Source: Castellaniella denitrificans | GTDB lineage: Bacteria > Pseudomonadota > Gammaproteobacteria > Burkholderiales > Burkholderiaceae_B | Direction of reading: 5' to 3' | Assembly: GCF_042653765.1 (NCBI RefSeq) | Contig: NZ_JBHSEZ010000004.1 | Location: 248,001-312,000 of the forward strand | Length of the DNA stretch: 64,000 nt | In this document: positions 29,477 to 36,886 of the stretch, piece after piece | Position numbering within the stretch: position 1 is the first letter of the stretch | Layout of the letters: each line of letters begins with the position of its first letter | The notes under the pieces: generated by a model | Databases searched by the model: none | What the model saw: only the letters and a program-made list of their open reading frames with translations | What the model was told of the DNA's origin: nothing | Made by a program: the position numbers and the translations under genes

Positions 29477-29507
29477 GCCACCATCCCGGAAAAATCAGGA
29501 CGGTGGC
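29477..29507 (-). promoter_or_regulatory. Leader hairpin upstream of the mgtA start
   Basis: On the minus-strand transcript a 10-bp stem (29507-29498 pairs with 29486-29477, including one G-U pair) with an 11-base loop spans the last codons and stop of the leader peptide. It ends 7-8 bases before the mgtA Shine-Dalgarno sequence AAGGAG. Ribosome position on the leader would decide whether it forms. Its regulatory effect is inference. Confidence 0.5.
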
Positions 29508-29533
29508 TTGCGAGGCTGAGGGTCGGGGTTCAT
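29495..29533 (-). CDS. MgtL-like proline-rich leader peptide
   Basis: A 12-residue open frame, MNPDPQPRKPPS, ending 34 bases before mgtA. It is too short for usual gene calling. Five of 12 residues are proline, and the opening M-x-PDP matches the start of enterobacterial MgtL (MEPDPTPLP), the leader peptide through which low Mg2+ or proline shortage raises mgtA expression; the following Arg/Lys is also shared in kind. Its upstream ribosome-binding site is weak. Resemblance in sequence, location and partner gene is seen; function as a sensor is inferred. Confidence 0.65.
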   Translation of the reverse strand: MNPDPQPRKPPS

Positions 29534-29985
29534 GGCATTCGTAGGGTTCTGATTTCGGGAAAACACGCGGGACGGACGCACGCCGGCACCGCCCGGACGC
29601 GCGGCGTCCAGGCACATTCCACGGAACGCGGCCGCCCGCCTCGGGACGCGCCGAGGCGAACGGAAGCCCTTCCGGGGAAGCGGCGAAACGGATTCAGGGG
29701 GATGGACCGGAGGCCTGAAAGGCCGCCGGGCTGCCGCCCTGCCCTGCGGGCAAGGCGGCGAGAAGACTCGCGGTTACCTTGCCTGCGGGAAGTCGATCAG
29801 AAATCGACAACTGGGTAAGTCCACAGGAGGAACTCCGGAAAATGAAGACGGCGGGATTTTAATGCGGACCGGACGCGCAGGCAAGAAAAAACGGCCACAT
29901 GCCGCGCGGCCGGACGGCGGACGCATTGCACGGCGCGGCCGGGAGCGATACGCTTGCCAGGCCGCAACCGCCCCGGGAGCCCATC
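29508..29985 (-). promoter_or_regulatory. Long mgtA upstream region with structured RNA potential
   Basis: About 480 bases between mgtA and the divergent TRIC gene hold no convincing protein gene apart from the leader peptide. It contains a 12-bp hairpin (29733-29744 with 29748-29759, one G-U), a smaller one (ggcct/aggcc, 29712-29724) and gtcgat/atcgac arms near 29789-29806. This is long enough for a Mg2+-responsive 5-prime leader on the mgtA mRNA. I could not identify a known Mg2+ riboswitch consensus in it. Confidence 0.4.
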
Positions 29986-30627
29986 TTGTCCAGCAGCCCG
30001 ATCACCAACGAACTCCTGCACGTCCTGTTCCTCGTCGCCATCGCCGCCGAGGCCATGACCGCCGCGCTCGCGGCCGGGCGCCGGGAAATGGACTGGCTGG
30101 GCGTGTGCCTGCTGGGCTGCATCACCGCGCTGGGCGGCGGCTCGGTGCGCGACCTGCTGCTGGACCACCATCCCCTGTCCTGGATCGCCCACCCGTCCTA
30201 CCTGCTGCTCACCGGCGGCGCGGCCCTGGTCACCATCGCGCTGGCCCGGTTCATCCACCCACTGCGGCACCTGTTCCTGTTCCTGGACGCCGTCGGCCTG
30301 GTGGTCTTCACCGTGATCGGCTGCGACATCGCCCTGGGCCTGGGCCTGCCCTGGAGCATCGCCATCGTCTCGGGCATGATCACCGGCTGCGTGGGCGGCG
30401 TGCTGCGCGACGTGCTGTGCAACGAAGTCCCGCTGCTGTTCCGCGCCGAGCTCTACGCCACGGTGTCCATCGTCGCGGGCGCCCTGTACGTCGCCGGCCT
30501 GGCGCTCGAACTGCACCAGGAGACCGTCACGAGCGGTGCGCTGGCGATCGGCCTGGCGCTGCGGCTGCTGGCCCTGCGCTTCGGCTGGAGCATGCCCAAA
30601 TTCGTCTACACGCGGGACCTGCACTGA
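29986..30627 (+). CDS. TRIC-family cation channel (UPF0126, YadS-like)
   Basis: A 213-residue inner-membrane protein built from two tandem repeats of about 90 residues, each with a GGxxRD motif: ALGGGSVRDLLL and CVGGVLRDVLC. This is the diagnostic feature of the prokaryotic trimeric intracellular cation channel family. The start is taken as TTG 29986 with GGGAG upstream, giving the usual family length; an ATG 29 codons earlier would add an unconserved Pro/Arg-rich extension. It is divergent from mgtA. The transported ion in bacteria is presumed to be K+ or another cation. Confidence 0.85.
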   Translation: MSSSPITNELLHVLFLVAIAAEAMTAALAAGRREMDWLGVCLLGCITALGGGSVRDLLLDHHPLSWIAHPSYLLLTGGAALVTIALARFIHPLRHLFLFLDAVGLVVFTVIGCDIALGLGLPWSIAIVSGMITGCVGGVLRDVLCNEVPLLFRAELYATVSIVAGALYVAGLALELHQETVTSGALAIGLALRLLALRFGWSMPKFVYTRDLH

Positions 30628-30775
30628 CGCCGGAGCGCCGCGCACGGAGGCGCAGCCTGCGGCGCGCGGCCCGCATCGCCCCATCCCGCGCCGCCCGGGT
30701 CGATGCCCGATGCGCCGGACCCGTGTTTGCGCGACAATCATCCTCTGCCCACCCTGCCCGTCCCTGGGGATCCCC

Positions 30776-31387
30776 ATGTTTCTGCACACCCTGCTGCTCG
30801 TCATGACGATCCACGCCGTGGCCCTGGTCTCGCCCGGCCCCGACTTCGCCGTCGTCACCCGCCTGTCCATCGTCTCGGGCCGGCGCGCCGGCCTGTGGGC
30901 GGCGGCGGGGGTCGCCAGCGCCATCGGCGTCTACACCCTGGTCAGCCTGCTGGGCCTGACCCTGGTGCTGGCCGCCCTGCCGGGCCTGTCGCGCGCCCTG
31001 TCCATCGCCGGCGCGCTCTACCTGATGTGGCTGGGCATCCAGTGCCTGCGCTCCAAGGGCCACATGCCCGAGTCGGGTTCCGCCGCCCTGGGCGGACGGC
31101 GCGCCTACGTGACCGGCTTCTTCACCAACCTGCTCAACCCCAAGGCCATGCTGTATTTCGGCTCCATCCTGTCCCAGGCGGTCACGCCGGACCTGGGCGG
31201 CGCCCACCTGGCCGTGGTCTGGACGGTGCTGGTGGCCGAATCCCTGCTGTGGTTCGCCCTGGTCGCCACGCTGTTCTCGGCCCCGCGCATGCTGCAATGG
31301 CTGCGCACCCGCCTGCGCTGGTTCGACCGCGCCATCGGCGTGGTGCTGCTGGGGCTGGCGGCCAAGGTCGGCAGTTCGGGGATGTAG
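30776..31387 (+). CDS. LysE/RhtB-family amino acid exporter
   Basis: A 203-residue inner-membrane protein with about six helices. The N-terminus AVALVSPGPDFAVVTRLSIVSGRRAGL carries the conserved SPGPD motif of the RhtB subgroup, and NLLNPKAMLYF is the second conserved stretch. RhtB proteins export threonine, homoserine, or branched-chain and other amino acids; the substrate is not predictable. It stands 148 bases after the TRIC gene and is probably a separate unit. Confidence 0.88.
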   Translation: MFLHTLLLVMTIHAVALVSPGPDFAVVTRLSIVSGRRAGLWAAAGVASAIGVYTLVSLLGLTLVLAALPGLSRALSIAGALYLMWLGIQCLRSKGHMPESGSAALGGRRAYVTGFFTNLLNPKAMLYFGSILSQAVTPDLGGAHLAVVWTVLVAESLLWFALVATLFSAPRMLQWLRTRLRWFDRAIGVVLLGLAAKVGSSGM

Positions 31388-31425
31388 CCGCGCGGGGCGC
31401 CGCGGCCGGACCGGCCCGTGCCGTC

Positions 31426-32055
31426 TCAGCCCGCCGTCCCGACGGCCGGGCGGCCGCTGTGGAAGCGGAATTCCGCATCCGGCGACTCGATCAATTCCTG
31501 TTCCACCTCGCGGATCCGGAGCACCGAACGCTCCATGTCGCGCGCCTCGCCGAAGCGGCGGGCGAACCGCAGATAGCCCTGGTAATGGCGGCTTTCCGAT
31601 TGCAGCAGCCCGGCGTAGAACGCGGCCAGTTCCTCGTCCAGGTGCGGCACCAGCGCGGCGAAGCGCTCACAGGAACGGGCCTCGATGAAGGCCCCGACGA
31701 TCAGAGTGTCGACCAGCTTCGCGGGCTCATGGGTGCGCACCGCCGCCCGCAAACCGGACGCATAGCGGCTGGCCGTCAACGGCCGCAACGTGATGCCGCG
31801 CCGCTTCAGGATGCGCAGCACCTGCTCGTGGTGCACCAGCTCTTCGCGCGCCAGCTTCGACAGGGCCATCGACAATTCGGCGTCCTGGCCATAGCGCGCG
31901 ATCAGGCTCATCGCGGTCGCGGCCGCCTTCAGTTCGCAATTGCGGTGGTCGAGCAGCAGCACGTCCTGCTGCGCCAGGGCGGTCCGCACCCAGGCCTCGG
32001 GCGTGGGACACGGCAGGAAATCGAGCAAGTCAGCGGGCAATTCGGGCGGGTTCAT
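31426..32055 (-). CDS. miaE: tRNA-2-methylthio-N6-isopentenyladenosine hydroxylase
   Basis: A 209-residue non-haem diiron oxygenase that hydroxylates ms2i6A at tRNA position 37 to ms2io6A. The ferritin-like four-helix fold supplies ligands in HRNCELKAAATA, REELVHHEQVLRIL, IEARSCERF and SESRHYQGYL, matching the MiaE E/ExxH pattern. Length is typical. It is followed on the opposite side by an MFS gene on the same strand, 39 bases upstream of it, without obvious functional link. Confidence 0.93.
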   Translation of the reverse strand: MNPPELPADLLDFLPCPTPEAWVRTALAQQDVLLLDHRNCELKAAATAMSLIARYGQDAELSMALSKLAREELVHHEQVLRILKRRGITLRPLTASRYASGLRAAVRTHEPAKLVDTLIVGAFIEARSCERFAALVPHLDEELAAFYAGLLQSESRHYQGYLRFARRFGEARDMERSVLRIREVEQELIESPDAEFRFHSGRPAVGTAG

Positions 32056-32094
32056 CGGGTCTTTCAGGATCGGAGGACGGCGGTCAGACGGAAG

Positions 32095-33324
32095 TCATCG
32101 AGCGCGCGGCAGCTCGCCCGACCCGGGCGGCCGCGCGGGTCCGGGCATGAAACGCCAGGCGATCAGCCACCCCAGCATCTGCACGGCGCACAGCGTGGCC
32201 ACGGTGCCGGGCCAGCCCCCCAGGGTATAGGCGATGCCGCAGCCCCAGGCGCCCGCGAAGCCGCCGCAGTAATACGCCCCGTAGTACAGGCCGCTGGCCA
32301 ATGAGCGGCCGCTGGTGACCCGGTGGGCGATGAAGCTCATCGTCGCCGACTGCGTCACGAACACCCCGCAGGCCGTCACGGCCAGCGCAACCACGATGGC
32401 CCAGACCGGCGCCGCCAGCGAGCCCAGCACGCCCAGCGCCGACACGGCCACCGCCGCCAGCACCGTGCGCCGCGAGCCGATGCGCGTGATCACCTGCCCC
32501 GCCAGCGGCGTGATCACCACCCCCAGCAGATAGACGCTGAAGATGTTGGCCAGGTCGCCCGGACTGAAATGGTAGGGCGCCGCCGCCAGGTGCAGGTTGA
32601 CGAAGGTGAACAGCCCGACCAGCGCGAACAGCACCGTGAAGCCCAGCGCGCACGCCACCTGCAGCGCGGGATTGCGCAGCAGCCGGCCCAGCGACGCCAA
32701 GTTGTCGGCGATCCGGACATTGGCCACGAAATGGCGCGAAGGCGGCAGGCCGCGCCACACCAGCCAGGCGCCCACCAGGTTGATCGCCGTCATCGCCCCG
32801 AACGCCGTGCGCCAGGCCATGAACTCGGTCAGGTGCCCCATCAGGAAACGCCCCAGGAAACCGCCCAGCACCGAACCGGTGACGTAGCCGGTGATCAGCC
32901 GCACCATCGCGGCGCCGCGGAATTCCTCGCCGATGTAGGCGATCGCCACCACCGACACGCCCGGCACGGCCAGCCCCTGCAGGAAGCGCAGCACCAGCAA
33001 TCCGTGCACGGACTGCACCTGCGTCATCAGCGCCGTGGGCACGGCCAGCGCGAACACGGACACCGTGATCAGCCATTTGCGCCCCAAGGCGTCGGACAGC
33101 ATGCCGATGAAGGGCGAGATCAGCGCCACCGCCAGCACCGTCATCCCCACGGCGTTGCCGATCTCGACCACCGTGGCGTTCAGGTCCCGCTGCAATTCGG
33201 GCAGGATCGACTGCACCGAGTACACCTGGATGAAGGCGAACACGCCCACCAGCGCCACGGTCAGCAGCAAGGGCACGGTCAGCCGGTAGTGGTCGTCGGA
33301 GTCGGAGGAAGGAGAGGCGGGCAT
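32095..33324 (-). CDS. MFS transporter (YnfM-like)
   Basis: A 409-residue inner-membrane transporter with 12 predicted helices. The MFS motif A lies in the 2-3 loop (GMLSDALGRKWLI). The N-terminus starts after a short polar Ser/Asp stretch. Similarity is greatest to drug/arabinose-type efflux MFS proteins such as YnfM; the substrate is unknown. ATG 33324 is chosen where the hydrophobic domain begins shortly after; the frame is open for 47 codons upstream. It is divergent from a glutathione S-transferase gene. Confidence 0.85.
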   Translation of the reverse strand: MPASPSSDSDDHYRLTVPLLLTVALVGVFAFIQVYSVQSILPELQRDLNATVVEIGNAVGMTVLAVALISPFIGMLSDALGRKWLITVSVFALAVPTALMTQVQSVHGLLVLRFLQGLAVPGVSVVAIAYIGEEFRGAAMVRLITGYVTGSVLGGFLGRFLMGHLTEFMAWRTAFGAMTAINLVGAWLVWRGLPPSRHFVANVRIADNLASLGRLLRNPALQVACALGFTVLFALVGLFTFVNLHLAAAPYHFSPGDLANIFSVYLLGVVITPLAGQVITRIGSRRTVLAAVAVSALGVLGSLAAPVWAIVVALAVTACGVFVTQSATMSFIAHRVTSGRSLASGLYYGAYYCGGFAGAWGCGIAYTLGGWPGTVATLCAVQMLGWLIAWRFMPGPARPPGSGELPRAR

Positions 33325-33494
33325 GAAGAAAGGGCCTGGGAGTGCGGGCGCGGGTTCGTTCGCCCGCAGCCCTTGGACCGTTAGATTAACAGTTGGCGCG
33401 GCCCGCTCGCTGACGACACCCTGACGCCCGCGGCTCGGGGTAAGCTCATGCTCGACATCCCGCAACCACCCCGCCCCGCCCGGGCCGACACGCC

Positions 33495-34118
33495 ATGCTG
33501 ACCATTCTCGGAAAACGCGCCTCCATCAACGTCCGCAAGGTCATGTGGACCTGCGACGAACTCGGCCTGGACTGGCGGCAGGAAGACTGGGGCGCGGGGT
33601 TCCGCGATACCCATGTCGATGAATTCAGGGCGCTCAACCCCAACGCGATGGTGCCGGTGCTGCTCGACGGGGATTTCGTGCTCTGGGAATCGAACAGCAT
33701 CATCCGCTACCTCGCCAACCGCCAGGGCGACGAGGCCCTGTACCCGCGCAAGGCCCGGGAGCGCGCCCGCGTGGACCAGTGGCTGGACTGGCAGGCTTCC
33801 GACCTGAACCGGTCCTGGAGCTATGCGTTCATGGCGCTGGTCCGGCGGTCGCCCGACCACACGGACGCTGCCCAAATCCAGGCCTCCCTGCAAGCCTGGA
33901 ACGGCTTCATGAAAATCCTGGACGGCCGCCTGGCCGAGACTGGAGCCTTCGTGGCCGGCACCGATTTCAGCTTGGCCGACATCGCCATCGGACTGTCCGT
34001 GAACCGCTGGTTCGAAACGCCCTTCGACCATCCTTCGCTGCCGGCGGTCGAGGCTTATTACCGGCGGCTGGGGGAGCGGCCCGGATTCAGGGAACATGGG
34101 GGGAATGGGGTGGCTTGA
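33495..34118 (+). CDS. Glutathione S-transferase family protein
   Basis: A 207-residue cytosolic protein. The N-terminal thioredoxin-like domain has the glutathione-binding cis-Pro (MVPVLLDGDFVLWESNSIIRYL, with the ESxxI motif), and the C-terminal helical domain has GTDFSLADIAIGLSVNRWF (N-capping box). Substrate unknown; bacterial members conjugate electrophiles or act as peroxidases. Last gene before the lower-GC island. Confidence 0.9.
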   Translation: MLTILGKRASINVRKVMWTCDELGLDWRQEDWGAGFRDTHVDEFRALNPNAMVPVLLDGDFVLWESNSIIRYLANRQGDEALYPRKARERARVDQWLDWQASDLNRSWSYAFMALVRRSPDHTDAAQIQASLQAWNGFMKILDGRLAETGAFVAGTDFSLADIAIGLSVNRWFETPFDHPSLPAVEAYYRRLGERPGFREHGGNGVA

Positions 34119-34167
34119 GGGGGGGCAATCACCGAAATTCTGCAGATGCTCCCAGCCCTGTTGCCGC

Positions 34168-36369
34168 TCAATCAATCACGCCCAGAAATTCGCCAACCAC
34201 ACGATAACGATGATCGTCGTCGCCGCTGAGCTCGAGCGTCGTCATCTGGGGATTGTGGGAGCGTGGCTTCAAGAGAATTCTCTGGTGGTGCCATCCGTCT
34301 TCAGTATCAATCTTGATGCTTTGGTATTCCTTGACGGTATATCGTGAGCCCGAATCCCCATCCTGGATATCGTCGCACTCGACCAGCACGATCTTTCCGT
34401 TCCGGCTGCCGCCGGGGTTCAGGCGGAAAAGGCAGGTAGCGCCGTTCGGAATGATCTTGTTCATCGACTCTCCGACCACCCGGCAGGCGAAAATATTCCT
34501 TCCCACCGCCATACCCTGCGGCACAGCGACCCAGTTTTCATGCCTGACATGCTGGAGTTCGCTGAAACCGCCCGCGGCGGCCTGCAAGTCGTAGAGAGGA
34601 ACCGCATTGACGTAAGGTTCCAGCTTTTCAGGCGGCCTGGCCAAGGCGATGACATTGGATTTATAGGTGGGTATGTGACGCTTCAGGTAGTTGCGCAGGC
34701 CTTCATCGCAAGCGTAGACGAAAGTTCCCCTGATGCCACGCAGCATGATGGTTTTGTAGATATTGAGGATGTACCGCTTCAGCTCATCCGGATCGTCTAT
34801 GGTTTGCTTGCCGTTGCGGTCATGGTAGCTGGCTTGGTCGATGAGTATCTGGTCCCGCTGCGCGTCATAGCGGATTTCATGGCCGAAAATGACGCCCGCG
34901 TAGTTCAGGTCATAACCTTGGGTGGTATGAATGCAGCCAACCTCGTGCTCGGCACCCGGCGCGTTGACCCAGTCGATACTGGTGCGGTTCCAACGCAGCT
35001 GCACATCCGCAATCTCGATATCGTATGCACTCGGTTTCTTTCTCGACACCCACGGCCAGGCATAGCCGGCAATGAGGCGCGCAAGGCCATAAGCTTGATT
35101 CCGCTGACCGATCTCCCTCACCATGTCCGATATGTCGTCGAACACCAGGAACTCGTATTTCTTTGAATGGAATTTCCCGGTGCCGGGCAGGCGCACGTTC
35201 AAAAGGTCGTCGAGGAACTCCACATAGTGCCGGCCTCCTTGGACCCGGAACTGGGAAACCAGCGTCATGACCTTCGAGTCGGACGACGATTTGATGACTT
35301 GGAAATCGCTGGCATTGGCATCGGACGGCTTGATGGTCTGGTCCGCGTCGTAGAAAAAGACGGCCTTTCTCGACTGTCGGGTGACCCAATCGACCTCGCT
35401 GCACGTATTCTTGTCCAGCCCCAAGGTTGCGCAGACCTTGTCGAAGACGCCGTAGTAGGAGCCCAGATTGACCCGTTTGCGCAACCGATGGGATTCATCG
35501 ACCAGAACGATATCGTAGGTCTGCCGAGTCAGCTCTGAAGGACTGATGACCATGCCTGGATGCAGGCCGACGACGTTCCTGAATGCTTTTTTCAGGGTCT
35601 TCCGGAAGGATGCCATCGGCACGACCAGCGCCATGTGCGGCTGAACGTAAAGGCGCTTGAATTGCGCCAGCAAATCTCGAAGCTCGGTTTCCTCTTCAGA
35701 GAATCCACGCAAATCCAGCTCAGCATCGTCGGTGTGGATCAGCTTGAACAGAAATATGGCCAGAACGGATTTTCCGGTGCCTGCTCCGCCTTCCACCACC
35801 AAGTTCTTCAGTCCTGGATCCAGCAGCGCCCGCATAACCTCAATCAAGCCCTTGCGTTGGTCGAACGACAAGGATTTGTAGGGCGAATACTTGAAGATGT
35901 CGGAGTTGTCGATGGCCTCCAGGGAATGCGAGGCAACGCCTTGCCTCCGCAGCTTGTCCCAGGCATCCTGGAAGATCTTCGAATAAAGCTCGTCCTTCTG
36001 GAAGTAGTTATGATCGACCAGCCCCAGATTGCCGTTCAGCAGCTTGAAGCAGCCGTCGGCCGCCATGTACCTGATCAGCGAGGATTCGATGTCAAGCGTC
36101 GCGGATTTATTGAAGCACTCGCTGCTGATGAGGTGCACCGTGGTCAGCTGTTTCTTGCGCGGATGCTTGAGGTGAGCATTCAGCCGGGTGAGCGTGTCGG
36201 TGGTTTCGCCGACATAGGCAGTGCGCTTGGAGGCGTTACGCTCGGCGCCGTCGCTCAGGATGTATACCAACGGCCAATGATCGGCGGCGTATGCATTGGC
36301 TTGTATGGCCGCCAAGGCTTCTGCAGAAAACCCGTATCGGTTGACTTCGACAAGGTCTGACTGGCTCAT
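34168..36369 (-). CDS. GIY-YIG nuclease / DUF2075 helicase / S24 protease fusion
   Basis: A 733-residue multidomain protein. Residues about 33-105 resemble a GIY-YIG nuclease (LVYIL at 34-38, AYVGETTD at 51-58, Arg62, Glu95). Residues about 165-570 are a DUF2075/Schlafen-group-3 helicase: Walker A GGAGTGKS 194-201, Walker B IVLVDES 287-293, QFRVQGG 373-379, HTTQGYDLNYAGVIFG 481-496. Residues 590-733 form a LexA/UmuD-type S24 domain: Ala599-Gly600 as cleavage-site candidate, Ser635 in GESMN and Lys680 in YTVKEY as the catalytic dyad. It overlaps the MazG-like gene by 4 bases. GC is lower than its surroundings. Probable role in defence or DNA-damage response; not established. Confidence 0.8.
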   Translation of the reverse strand: MSQSDLVEVNRYGFSAEALAAIQANAYAADHWPLVYILSDGAERNASKRTAYVGETTDTLTRLNAHLKHPRKKQLTTVHLISSECFNKSATLDIESSLIRYMAADGCFKLLNGNLGLVDHNYFQKDELYSKIFQDAWDKLRRQGVASHSLEAIDNSDIFKYSPYKSLSFDQRKGLIEVMRALLDPGLKNLVVEGGAGTGKSVLAIFLFKLIHTDDAELDLRGFSEEETELRDLLAQFKRLYVQPHMALVVPMASFRKTLKKAFRNVVGLHPGMVISPSELTRQTYDIVLVDESHRLRKRVNLGSYYGVFDKVCATLGLDKNTCSEVDWVTRQSRKAVFFYDADQTIKPSDANASDFQVIKSSSDSKVMTLVSQFRVQGGRHYVEFLDDLLNVRLPGTGKFHSKKYEFLVFDDISDMVREIGQRNQAYGLARLIAGYAWPWVSRKKPSAYDIEIADVQLRWNRTSIDWVNAPGAEHEVGCIHTTQGYDLNYAGVIFGHEIRYDAQRDQILIDQASYHDRNGKQTIDDPDELKRYILNIYKTIMLRGIRGTFVYACDEGLRNYLKRHIPTYKSNVIALARPPEKLEPYVNAVPLYDLQAAAGGFSELQHVRHENWVAVPQGMAVGRNIFACRVVGESMNKIIPNGATCLFRLNPGGSRNGKIVLVECDDIQDGDSGSRYTVKEYQSIKIDTEDGWHHQRILLKPRSHNPQMTTLELSGDDDHRYRVVGEFLGVID

Positions 36370-36686
36370 AGCTCGTTGTATTTCTTTGCGCTGCCCCGGG
36401 CTTTGTCGACCGGGTATTTTTCCTCGTTTCGTTCGATTTTATCCAGGACGATCTGCTGGACGTCAAAGCCGTAGGCATCCGACAGCAGCAGCGCGTAGGC
36501 CAGCACATCAGCCAGTTCCTCCTTGACCTTCTCGGGATCGGCTTCTTCAGGGGCCTTCCAGAGGAAAGCCTCCAGCAGCTCGCTAGCTTCGATGCTCAGG
36601 GCCACTGCCAAGTCTTTGGGGTTATGAAACTGCTTCCAGTCGCGATCATCGCGAAACTGGCGCAACCTTTGCAGGATCTGGTCCAT
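36366..36686 (-). CDS. MazG-like nucleotide pyrophosphohydrolase
   Basis: A 106-residue all-alpha NTP pyrophosphatase. The metal-binding residues are in EASELLE (Glu33/Glu36/Glu39) and EELAD (Glu57, Asp60), and the C-terminus KYPVDKARGSAKKYNEL is typical of the short MazG-like/RS21-C6 subgroup that hydrolyses (d)NTPs to monophosphates. ATG 36686 follows AAGGAA; the reading frame has 8 codons before it without similarity. The stop overlaps the start of the helicase fusion gene (ATGA), so the two proteins are made together and probably act together, for example by depleting nucleotides. Confidence 0.88.
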   Translation of the reverse strand: MDQILQRLRQFRDDRDWKQFHNPKDLAVALSIEASELLEAFLWKAPEEADPEKVKEELADVLAYALLLSDAYGFDVQQIVLDKIERNEEKYPVDKARGSAKKYNEL

Positions 36687-36831
36687 TTCCTTAGCCTTTC
36701 CCCGGGTCAATGCAACGTCAAGAATGATAGCGCGGCAATTCAGCCTCAGCGTTCACGCCTGCTGCGGAAGATCTCCGGATCAGATAGGGAGAGTAGGGTT
36801 CGCTGCTCAACGGTCTTTACGCAGCAGGCCA

Positions 36832-36867
36832 TCAATGGGGCAATTTCTCTGAAAAATACCCCATTGA
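36832..36867. repeat. Inverted repeat at the right end of the lower-GC island
   Basis: Arms tcaatgggg (36832-36840) and ccccattga (36859-36867), a perfect 9-bp repeat with an 18-base spacer. It lies between the ychF stop codon and the MazG-like gene, so it could be the ychF terminator or an island boundary mark. The rest of the 200-base gap (36687-36886) shows no gene. Confidence 0.4.
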
Positions 36868-36886
36868 ACCCACCCGGTTCCCCCAT

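Noticed and set aside
34168..36369. Plain superfamily 1 helicase or a LexA-like repressor
   Set aside because: The ATPase motifs (QFRVQGG, HTTQGYDLNYAGVIFG) match the DUF2075/Schlafen-group-3 type, and the protein has no repressor helix-turn-helix; the S24 domain is only its C-terminal fifth.
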